A DNA stretch of 20,196 nt from Bacillota bacterium (lineage in GTDB: Bacteria; Bacillota; Clostridia; Christensenellales; CAG-138), in NCBI GenBank assembly GCA_023435025.1, contig JAEYSE010000063.1, positions 1-20,196 of the forward strand, written 5' to 3'. Below are positions 14,499 to 20,196 of this stretch, piece by piece (the stretch's first letter is position 1; the number at the start of each line of letters is the position of its first letter). The position numbers were made by a program, and so were the translations under genes. The notes under the pieces were generated by a model that was given only the letters and a program-made list of their open reading frames with translations, had not been told where the DNA came from and made no database searches.

Positions 14499-15806
14499 AT
14501 GGCGAAGAAACCGTCGGATTTCAGGTACAACACAGGTGAGGCGAAGGTGCCTTGGGCAGCAGTGGGTGAAAACTATAATTGTTCTGATGTAATAGAAGTG
14601 GTTCGCTTTCTTATGCAGGGCAGTGGTGACGGGTACCAGGCGGCGCTTAGCAAGGTCGAAGAGGGCTTAAAAGAATTGGGAGAATGCTCGTATCCCCCCG
14701 GAAAGCTATCCTTGGGGGATAACGTTCTAGCAGCGGAGGCGGCGGTAGACAAGTATTTGGGTACAAAAGGCAGTGTGTTTGTCACGAATGCGACTGCCGG
14801 TTTCGAGGTGGCCTATAAGTATGCCAATCTGCAGCCAGGCGATGAAGTGATCGTTCCTGCTGTCACGTTTGTTGCGACTATGGCCTATCCGCTGGCCATA
14901 GGGGCAAAGGTGGTGTTTGCCGACGTTGATCCTGTCACCGTCAATATCAGTGTCAAGGATGTGGAAAGAAAGATCACGCCCAAGACCAAGATGGTGGTTC
15001 CGGTTCATATCGGTGGGTATCCTGCGGATATGGAGCCGTTGATGAAACTGTGCCGCGCGCACGACATTCTGGTACTTGAGGATGCGGCTCATGCTTTCGG
15101 CGCGGAGTATAAGGGACAAAAAGTCGGTACGATAGGCGATTTTGGGGCATTCAGTTTCCATGAAGTAAAAAACATCACATCGTTTGGCGAGGGCGGCGTC
15201 GTCGTCACCAGCATCGAGGGCTTCGAAGGCGAAATGAAGCGGGCACGTTTCTTCGGTTTGGATTTTTCGGCGCCGATCGACAAGTGGCTGTATAACGTGA
15301 CGGCGATCAAAGGGAAGTACCATCCGTTTGTAGCGGGCAATTACTCGACAACCGAAATTCAGGGGCTTGGCTTGAAACTGCAGGTCGAGCGCAACAACGA
15401 GATCATTGCGGCGCGGAGGCGGGCGGCCGAGTATCTGAACAAACGTTTTTCCGAAGACGATGCGATTATACCTCAGGGCCTCGGAAGCAAGGATGTCGTT
15501 CCGACATTCCATCTGTATCTTTTGCAAATTGACCCTGACAAGGCAGGCGGCGATATTCAGGAACTGAAGCGACTGCTTACCGAAAAAGGCATCACGAACA
15601 TTCCGCACTTCGGTCCGCTGTATCGCTTTAAGGTTGTGGAGGACATGGGGTACGACATCGATGCGATTGCCAAGGAATGTCCGGTTTGTGAAGAGGTTTT
15701 CTACAGACGGTTCACTCATCTTCCGATTTACGGCCTGAGCGGAGCCCAGCTTGAGTACATGGCGGACGCAGTGCTCGCGTCTATAAGAGAGATGAGAGGC
15801 AAATAA
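14499..15806 (+). CDS. DegT/DnrJ/EryC1/StrS-family PLP aminotransferase
   Basis: The protein has 435 residues from ATG at 14499, chosen because CAGGAGG (14487-14493) is 5 nt upstream; the in-frame ATG at 14484 lies before that site. This fold-type I enzyme moves an amino group to keto-sugars or keto-cyclitols using pyridoxal phosphate. Visible motifs are 'GSVFVTNATAGFEVAYK', 'PGDEVIVPAVTFVATM', 'LVLEDAAHAFGAEYKG' with PLP-contacting Asp195, and SFHEVKNITSFGEGG with Schiff-base Lys224. The length is typical. The ROK regulator gene follows with no gap (TAA directly before ATG). A lone aminotransferase with a sugar-responsive regulator suggests amino-sugar or amino-cyclitol metabolism, but no other pathway gene is present. 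The substrate is not assignable. Confidence 0.93.
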   Translation: MAKKPSDFRYNTGEAKVPWAAVGENYNCSDVIEVVRFLMQGSGDGYQAALSKVEEGLKELGECSYPPGKLSLGDNVLAAEAAVDKYLGTKGSVFVTNATAGFEVAYKYANLQPGDEVIVPAVTFVATMAYPLAIGAKVVFADVDPVTVNISVKDVERKITPKTKMVVPVHIGGYPADMEPLMKLCRAHDILVLEDAAHAFGAEYKGQKVGTIGDFGAFSFHEVKNITSFGEGGVVVTSIEGFEGEMKRARFFGLDFSAPIDKWLYNVTAIKGKYHPFVAGNYSTTEIQGLGLKLQVERNNEIIAARRRAAEYLNKRFSEDDAIIPQGLGSKDVVPTFHLYLLQIDPDKAGGDIQELKRLLTEKGITNIPHFGPLYRFKVVEDMGYDIDAIAKECPVCEEVFYRRFTHLPIYGLSGAQLEYMADAVLASIREMRGK

Positions 15807-16979
15807 ATGGTTGTAAACGAGTCTGCACCGAGTAAGCAGCTGATGCAGAGGGCGAACCGCTTGAGGGTGCTCGATGAGATAAGGCGGGCGGAGGGCATCA
15901 CAAGACCCGCCCTCGCCCGTCGGACGAGCCTTAGCTTAGCGTCTATCACCAACATTGTTGCGTATCTGAAGTCGAAAGACATTGTGGATGAGGCGGAGAC
16001 CGAAGAAGATGGCAAGGTCGGCAGAAAGGCAACCCTGCTAAAGTATAAGTACACCGCCTACGATGTGGTCTGCGTGCGGGTCGGGACGGCCGGGGTGGTG
16101 ATTTCACTGACCGATCTGAGTGGCGCGGCCAAGCACACAGTCGTGAAAAGCATTGTGGACACGGGTTCGGCGTTTAATACGGAACGGCTCAGGGCGGAGG
16201 TCAAGGCGTTCGTGCAGGGGCACGCGACCCAGACAACTCTGGCAGTAGGGGTCGCCGTATCCGGTCTTGTTTTAAACGATGGCGAATACGTTTTGTCGGC
16301 GGGCTTGGAGTGGGAGGTCTCGTTCCTAAAACAGCAGATTGAAGAGGATGTTGGGCTGCCGGTGGTGGTTTTTAACGTATCTACCTCGAACGCGCTGTTC
16401 GGCTGTGCCTCAACAGGTTCTTCAGAGCTGGGGAACGTTGTGTTTTTGGACCTCGACGGCGGTGTGGGCGCAATCCAGATTTGCCGTGGGAAGGTGAACC
16501 GCTCGACTGTGGGCGAGATTGGGCACACCACGGTAGAAAAGGACGGTGAGCTGTGCTTTTGCGGCAACAGGGGCTGTCTTGAGCTGATGTGCTCGCCAGG
16601 CCGCATCATTGCGGGCGCACGGATAGCAGCCGGTGATGGAGGTCTCAGCTTGGCAGGGGCCTTTGAGCAGGTGGAGAAAAATGATGCGATTCGTGCATCG
16701 GTTGACCAGTGTCTTGAATATCTGGGTATCGCCGTCGCCAATGTGATTAACATTTTCTTGCCGGAGAAGGTCATCATCGATTATGCGTCGCTAAGCGGTT
16801 TCGGATACGTGCATAATTATGTAGTCGGCTGCGTGGAAAGGCGTGTCCGTTATGCCCTGCCGGGCAACGTAAAGTTTGATCAGGTGCTTGTCGATGACGC
16901 CGGCAAGCTTAAAGGAATTGCGCAGTACATCGTCGATACCATATTCAACGTATCATTTTCGGGTGGCGTTGTTGAGTAA
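15807..16979 (+). CDS. ROK-family transcriptional regulator (NagC/XylR type)
   Basis: A 390-residue protein. The N-terminal winged helix-turn-helix (~15-75, 'ITRPALARRTSLSLASITNIV') is followed by a ROK domain. The zinc motif is complete: His240 in GEIGH, then Cys250, Cys252 and Cys257 in CFCGNRGC. Kinase features are lost: the phosphate loop is VRVGTAG rather than the usual DxGGT, and the place of the catalytic Asp reads VFNVST instead of ENDAN. It should therefore be a sugar-sensing repressor without kinase activity, as in many ROK regulators. It directly abuts the aminotransferase gene, with GAGAGG inside the end of that gene as ribosome site. It probably regulates its own operon through the palindrome near 14381. 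Confidence 0.92.
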   Translation: MVVNESAPSKQLMQRANRLRVLDEIRRAEGITRPALARRTSLSLASITNIVAYLKSKDIVDEAETEEDGKVGRKATLLKYKYTAYDVVCVRVGTAGVVISLTDLSGAAKHTVVKSIVDTGSAFNTERLRAEVKAFVQGHATQTTLAVGVAVSGLVLNDGEYVLSAGLEWEVSFLKQQIEEDVGLPVVVFNVSTSNALFGCASTGSSELGNVVFLDLDGGVGAIQICRGKVNRSTVGEIGHTTVEKDGELCFCGNRGCLELMCSPGRIIAGARIAAGDGGLSLAGAFEQVEKNDAIRASVDQCLEYLGIAVANVINIFLPEKVIIDYASLSGFGYVHNYVVGCVERRVRYALPGNVKFDQVLVDDAGKLKGIAQYIVDTIFNVSFSGGVVE

Positions 16980-16997
16980 TGCAAGAAGAAGGCTGGA

Positions 16998-17048
16998 ATG
17001 AAAAAAAGTGAAGTGGGGGACAAGGCACGATTTTCAGCGGCGTCCTAG
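16998..17048 (+). other. 16-codon ORF, possible remnant of a third operon gene
   Basis: ATG at 16998 is preceded by AAGAAGG (16985-16992) at suitable spacing and lies 18 bp after the ROK stop. The ORF reads MKKSEVGDKARFSAAS and then stops at TAG. A good ribosome site on such a short frame beside a repeat mosaic could mean a truncated third gene. It may also be a chance ORF. Confidence 0.25.
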
Positions 17049-17084
17049 GCTAGACACGGATATGGTGCCTCAAAGTGAACACAC

Positions 17085-17112
17085 GCAATACAAATACACA
17101 TCAGCTCCAAAC
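17085..17112 (+). repeat. 28-bp direct repeat, copy 1
   Basis: Identical to 17358-17385. Its last 14 bases, CATCAGCTCCAAAC, equal the 3' end of the nearby tRNA-Thr plus three flanking bases, but on the opposite strand from the tRNA gene. It is directly followed by ACTGCCTACC, which also occurs in the tRNA gene. Confidence 0.9.
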
Positions 17113-17357
17113 TGCCTACCCGCCCACAGTTCGAAATAGTCGCGGCGCGTCACCGCAGGGGTGGGTTCCTTCCGCTCCTTTTCTCACTGGACTCTCGCCT
17201 CGTTCCTCCCCGCACTGCGGGCGCTCGGCTGTGTCTTCGGCCCGGGGCATCCGCGAGCGTATGCCCGTTTCGGCCTGCAAACGATCCACTGGATCGTTTG
17301 CTGCTCTTTAGCACCGGCCTCAACCCCATTACCAATCATTGAAATTTGCGAAAGTGG
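17113..17357. other. GC-rich structured non-coding block between the direct repeats
   Basis: Three hairpins follow each other: CCCGC/GCGGG (17209-17221), GGGCAT/ATGCCC (17245-17266) and an 11-bp stem GCAAACGATCC/GGATCGTTTGC (17277-17301). At 17327-17336 CATTACCAAT repeats the anticodon-loop region of tRNA-Thr (17455-17464), and AACTGCCTACC at 17110-17120 repeats its variable/T-arm region (17440-17450). In the tRNA these two pieces are only 4 bp apart; here about 206 bp separate them. No coding frame looks real. Confidence 0.6.
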
Positions 17358-17385
17358 GCAATACAAATACACATCAGCTCCAAAC
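17358..17385 (+). repeat. 28-bp direct repeat, copy 2
   Basis: Identical to 17085-17112 with 245 bp between copies. Its right half forms part of the left arm of the 58-bp palindrome at 17372-17429. Confidence 0.9.
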
Positions 17386-17429
17386 AAAAACAGCACCCAT
17401 ATGGGTGCTGTTTTTGTTTGGAGCTGATG
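17372..17429 (-). terminator. Perfect 58-bp palindrome: tRNA-Thr terminator fused with an inverted copy of the tRNA 3' end
   Basis: Two 29-base arms (17372-17400 and 17401-17429) match without a single error. The inner part (AACAGCACCCAT/ATGGGTGCTGTT with flanking A/T tracts) is an ordinary rho-independent terminator for the tRNA. The outer 11 bases of the right arm are the tRNA's own 3' strand and CCA end; the left arm repeats them in inverse orientation. A normal terminator need not include tRNA sequence. Confidence 0.88.
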
Positions 17430-17494
17430 AGCAGATTCGAACTGCCTACCTCCTCATTACCAATGAGGTGCTCTACCGACTGAGCTACATCAGC
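17419..17494 (-). tRNA. tRNA-Thr (anticodon GGU)
   Basis: A 76-nt gene with encoded CCA. The acceptor stem GCTGATG pairs with CATCAGC, followed by discriminator T and CCA. The D arm is AGCTCAGTCGGTAGAGC. The anticodon stem CCTCA/TGAGG closes the loop TTGGTAA with anticodon GGT (reads ACC/ACU, threonine). The T arm GGCAG-TTCGAAT-CTGCT is canonical. Promoter at 17522-17551. Confidence 0.97.
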
Positions 17495-17521
17495 ATGTCT
17501 GTTTTTCAGGGCAACGATGAT

Positions 17522-17551
17522 ATTATAGCTCAAAGCGTTCCCGCTTTGCAA
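17522..17551 (-). promoter_or_regulatory. Promoter of tRNA-Thr
   Basis: On the minus strand a perfect TATAAT (17522-17527) and TTGCAA (17546-17551) are 18 bp apart. The predicted start is near 17515, about 20 nt before the tRNA 5' end. Confidence 0.75.
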
Positions 17552-17587
17552 GCCTTTTTTTGCCGCGTATAGGAAGGGTAAATATAG

Positions 17588-17620
17588 AAAAAACAGGCCG
17601 CGCGCCGCGCGGCCTGTTTT
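17588..17620 (-). terminator. Rho-independent terminator of the lipoprotein/transglutaminase unit
   Basis: ACAGGCCGCGCG (17593-17604) and its complement (17606-17617) form a very GC-rich stem. On the minus strand it is followed by six T. It lies about 30 bp past the stop of the 17648-19090 gene. Confidence 0.92.
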
Positions 17621-17647
17621 GCGCTGGATCAGCCTGGAATTGGGGAA

Positions 17648-19090
17648 TCAGTTGCTCATGGGAAGTATGTTGAGCTTCTGGGCAAGGTCGCAGTCGAGCA
17701 CGTAGCATTCGCCGTATGAATACTCGGCGGTGCCGTCTATATATCCCTGCCACTGGTCCTTGCTGAGGTACATGACGGTTTGATCCCAGGCTTCCTCATT
17801 CATGGGCATGGGAAGCGTGGTTGTTTCAATCAGGAAGTACTCGCCTGTGCCGGGCATGGCCTCCACTGCCACCTGCGCATGCCCCGGCGGGAAGATCAGC
17901 ATCACGTGCATACCTGCGGATTGCAGGGCCGACGCCATCAGCAGAGAGGTTTCAATGCAGATGCCGCTCTTGCTTTCCATGACGTCCTCCGGCAGCATAA
18001 CGCGCTGCTGGGCATCTGTGCTGATGGAGAATGCTGCGTTGTTGTAGCGGATCAGCGCGATATCGCTCATGGCACCCTGTATGGCCACCGCCTGAAGCCA
18101 GGTATTCCACATTGGATTTTCCCAGATGCCGTAATCCTGATATCCAACAAAGGAGTTTGCGGCGCCGCCGGAGACATAGTCGAGGTAATCAATCGCTTGC
18201 CGCTTTAACTCCAATACGTTTGCGGAGTCCGGCGTCATCCAGGCAAGTATGTTGTCTATGTTGCTGTCGCCCATCTCCTCGGTCCACCAGACAGCGTCGT
18301 ACTTGCTCATGATGCGGATATTCCTGCTGTCCTGCAGCAGGACCTTATCCGTTTCCATATCCTTGACGGATACGACGACCTGTGCGTCCTTCTCGGTATT
18401 GAGGTTCAGGTTGCCGGTAAGCAGCGGCGGATGGATGTCGATTTTGGTGATCTGGCGGCTAAGCGTCGCCGTCTGCTCATATGGCTGTGTAAAGCCGGGT
18501 ATCTCCACATGAATCAGCACATCGCGCTCACCAACTTCGTTGGAGCCGGTAAGCGTCACCACGGAATCAAGAGTCCGGTACAAGGAGGGGAATATGGCCT
18601 CCTGCACCGTGTATTCGATTTTGGGAGCGGTCACTGCGGCAAAGTCGGTGTAGGTGACCTCGGGCAGTTTCTTTCCGGCCCCTCCGTTGAGCAGCAGGAA
18701 TGCCGCTGCTCCGCCTATCAGTAACACTGCGGCAATTAGTATGGACGGAAGCGCGGAACGCTTTTTCTGAGGCGGCGGCGTAATCATAATAGGGATGCTC
18801 GCACCCGGGGCCTGTACCGGATGCTGCGGCCCGGGCACGGGCTGTATGGGCTGGGGCGGCATGCGCACAAGCTCCTGCTCCGGGGGCCTTGTTGGCCTGT
18901 ATGCGTTCTCCTGCGGAGCCGTGGCAGGCGCAGGGGCTGTCGGTTCATCCTGCTGAAATTCCGGTTCAGTCGGAGCAGCCTGATGAACGGGTTCCTGCTC
19001 CGGGGCTGGTTGCGCAGCCATGGGCGCGCCGCAGGCAGGGCAGAATTTACCGGATTCTGGCAACCGGTTGCCGCAATTCGTGCAATGCAT
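17648..19090 (-). CDS. Zinc-ribbon, single-helix, transglutaminase-like protein
   Basis: A 480-residue protein; GGGAGG lies 8 nt before the start. Order of parts: an N-terminal zinc ribbon with Cys3, Cys6, Cys17 and Cys20 (CTNC, CPAC); a Pro/Gln/Glu-rich linker (~24-108); a Lys/Arg stop and one membrane helix (~113-134); a beta-rich stretch (~145-265); and a transglutaminase-like cysteine domain (~290-460). The likely triad is Cys378 (SGICIETS), His404 (PPGHAQVAVE) and Glu422 (LIETT, a known Glu variant of the usual Asp). With the ribbon inside the cell, the catalytic domain is outside. Such domains act as proteases or cross-linking enzymes; the substrate is unknown. The preceding lipoprotein gene is 14 bp away, so they form one operon. 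Confidence 0.9.
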   Translation of the reverse strand: MHCTNCGNRLPESGKFCPACGAPMAAQPAPEQEPVHQAAPTEPEFQQDEPTAPAPATAPQENAYRPTRPPEQELVRMPPQPIQPVPGPQHPVQAPGASIPIMITPPPQKKRSALPSILIAAVLLIGGAAAFLLLNGGAGKKLPEVTYTDFAAVTAPKIEYTVQEAIFPSLYRTLDSVVTLTGSNEVGERDVLIHVEIPGFTQPYEQTATLSRQITKIDIHPPLLTGNLNLNTEKDAQVVVSVKDMETDKVLLQDSRNIRIMSKYDAVWWTEEMGDSNIDNILAWMTPDSANVLELKRQAIDYLDYVSGGAANSFVGYQDYGIWENPMWNTWLQAVAIQGAMSDIALIRYNNAAFSISTDAQQRVMLPEDVMESKSGICIETSLLMASALQSAGMHVMLIFPPGHAQVAVEAMPGTGEYFLIETTTLPMPMNEEAWDQTVMYLSKDQWQGYIDGTAEYSYGECYVLDCDLAQKLNILPMSN

Positions 19091-19104
19091 CTATTTTCCC
19101 TCCC

Positions 19105-19980
19105 TTAGGCTGTTGCCTTTTGCAGGATGTCTATGTTGGAAAGAAGTTCCTTCCGCATGGTCGCTACGCGGTCGTTGAGGCGGTCCGCGGCGTGCTGGAA
19201 CTGCATGGAGAAGTCGTCGTCCAGTTTGCGGTCGCTTTGGTCAATTAGCTTGCTGATGCGGTCCGACCGATAGACGGAGGAGGCCATGCGCAGAACATCG
19301 CCCAACTGAACCGCTAAAGAAAAGTCCTGGCTGAAGCCCTGCATTTCGTCGATGCGGATCAAAAGCGCGTCATGGCTGCTCTGCATAAAGGGCGGGCATT
19401 CGACCTCCTTGAGCGCTTGCTGGGTCTGTGAAATCACCTGAGAAAGCTGCCCGGCCATGAGGGCGTAATCGGTATAGCCGGTGGTGTTCTCCGCATAAGA
19501 GAAGCTGTCAAACGGCTCCAGCGCGTCGCGCATGGCGAAATAATAATCGAACACCAGCTTCATATCCGCGGCGGATTGACGAATATCACCAAGGTATAGC
19601 GTGTATACCGCAGTAGTCTTGTCAAACGAGCCCTCCCCAGTAGAAGAAGGTGTATAGGATCCGATGATCTCTTCAAGCAGCCTGATTTGCTGCGTGAGAT
19701 CGTCGTATATTGCTTTTACCTCGTCATAGTTGTCCTCGGGGTCGAATTCTTCCCCGTTTTGGAGCGCTTCGTCATGCGCTTTCCAGTATGATTCGGCGTC
19801 TTCGATCTGGTCGTTGCAGATCTCCACAAGTTTAATAGAGATTTCTTCCGTCTTCGTTATGTTCTCCTTCATCAGCGCGAGGTCGCCGTCGAGTTCGGCG
19901 TACGTGTTGCTTGCGCAGCCTGCAATGAGGAAAACGGGAAGCAATAGTAGGAGTACCAGGTAGCGTGGTCCTTTTTGCAT
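19105..19980 (-). CDS. Helical lipoprotein of unknown function
   Basis: The protein has 291 residues from ATG at 19980. The frame is open to 20064, but this start is chosen because AAGGGTG lies just upstream and it gives a clean lipoprotein signal peptide (hydrophobic core LVLLLLLPVFL, lipobox LIAGC, Cys22). The mature part is rich in Glu, Asp, Gln and Leu with heptad-like spacing, indicating a long helical bundle or coiled coil. No catalytic motif is visible. It is the first gene of a two-gene operon with the transglutaminase-like membrane protein, and both C-terminal parts should be on the outer face of the membrane. I do not recognise the family. Confidence 0.85.
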   Translation of the reverse strand: MQKGPRYLVLLLLLPVFLIAGCASNTYAELDGDLALMKENITKTEEISIKLVEICNDQIEDAESYWKAHDEALQNGEEFDPEDNYDEVKAIYDDLTQQIRLLEEIIGSYTPSSTGEGSFDKTTAVYTLYLGDIRQSAADMKLVFDYYFAMRDALEPFDSFSYAENTTGYTDYALMAGQLSQVISQTQQALKEVECPPFMQSSHDALLIRIDEMQGFSQDFSLAVQLGDVLRMASSVYRSDRISKLIDQSDRKLDDDFSMQFQHAADRLNDRVATMRKELLSNIDILQKATA

Positions 19981-20080
19981 GCATTTCACCCTTTCATGGT
20001 CGTTACTGTTGGGACCCTCAGTGGGACATTCCAACGCGCTTAATATAAAATTTTTGTGAACCAAATGTGAACTTGTATTT

Positions 20081-20109
20081 ATTATAAGTTGCTATGATGA
20101 GGTTGAAAA
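20081..20109 (-). promoter_or_regulatory. Candidate promoter of the lipoprotein/transglutaminase operon
   Basis: On the minus strand a perfect TATAAT (20081-20086) has TTTTCA at 17 bp spacing (20104-20109). A second candidate, TTCACA (20066-20071) with TATATT (20042-20047) at 18 bp, lies closer to the gene. Which is used cannot be told from sequence. Confidence 0.4.
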
Positions 20110-20196
20110 CAATTACAACTAATGATATTTCAGGAAATTGACTTGTAAAACCATCATTGACTTGCATTAATAGAAAATGCCGCGCCGGGTTTCGTG

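Larger units (their letters stand above)
16980..17418. other. Intergenic region (439 bp) with tRNA-derived mosaic
   Basis: After the ROK gene there is a very short ORF (16998-17048), then two 28-bp direct repeats around a GC-rich, hairpin-rich block, and finally the left arm of the tRNA-Thr palindrome. No terminator specific to the ROK transcript was identified. No real protein gene was recognised. Confidence 0.65.

Noticed and set aside
14727..15719. 330-codon minus-strand ORF
   Set aside because: It lies antisense to the aminotransferase, which carries all family motifs; the minus frame has no recognisable domain or ribosome site.
17085..17429. Attachment sites of an integrated element at the tRNA 3' end
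   Set aside because: The extra copies of the tRNA 3' end are inverted relative to the gene, and no integrase or mobile gene is present; classic att sites would be in the same orientation.
17336..17551. Minus-strand ORF of 71 codons across the tRNA
   Set aside because: Its peptide (VAQSVEH...EEVGSSNLL) is the usual false translation of a tRNA-Thr gene.

Overview
The window looks like a chromosomal segment of an anaerobic, gut-type Bacillota (Clostridia-like) bacterium. This rests on the gene types: AGGAGG-class ribosome sites, several lipoproteins, a clostripain-type protease, an AgrC/LytTR-type two-component system, InlB-type B repeats and a ROK regulator. No single marker fixes the genus.

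Left part, minus strand. A large secreted beta-helix/InlB-repeat surface protein (1-3084, running off the left edge) lies downstream of a six-gene operon read from 9567 to 3416. The operon encodes a small four-helix membrane protein, a small lipoprotein, a clostripain-like (C11) lipoprotein protease, LemA, a DUF2207 membrane protein with a Gly-rich tail, and a DUF4428/SHOCT zinc-finger protein. A long hairpin terminator (3264-3316) closes it. Divergent from the operon is a two-component system: a REC-LytTR response regulator (9774-10496) and a multi-pass GHKL histidine kinase (10496-11830) joined by a one-base overlap.

The main finding links these parts. A block of about 69 bp is present twice, at 3172-3241 and 9625-9693. 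Each copy holds two 9-bp direct repeats (ACCGTTTAC and ACCGTTCG[C/T]) separated by 13 bp, which is the layout of LytTR regulator binding sites. Each is followed by a promoter with a recognisable -10 and a poor -35. One copy precedes the six-gene operon and also lies upstream of the regulator gene; the other precedes the surface protein. I infer that the system switches on its own operon (protease, LemA/DUF2207) and the adhesin-like protein together.

Middle, plus strand. After about 500 bp of AT-rich non-coding DNA come a multicopper oxidase with no signal peptide (12327-13760; ligands arranged as in two-domain 'type C' enzymes) and a small unrecognised partner (13782-14138), closed by a strong terminator. 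A separate transcription unit follows: a DegT/DnrJ/EryC1/StrS-type PLP aminotransferase and a ROK-family repressor (14499-16979). It has a good promoter and a palindrome at the expected start of transcription.

Right part. A non-coding mosaic (17085-17429) carries 28-bp direct repeats, three hairpins, fragments matching tRNA-Thr, and a perfect 58-bp palindrome that includes the 3' end of a tRNA-Thr(GGU) gene (17419-17494, minus). Two minus-strand genes follow: a helical lipoprotein (19105-19980), and immediately downstream a zinc-ribbon/proline-rich/one-helix/transglutaminase-like protein (17648-19090) with its own terminator.
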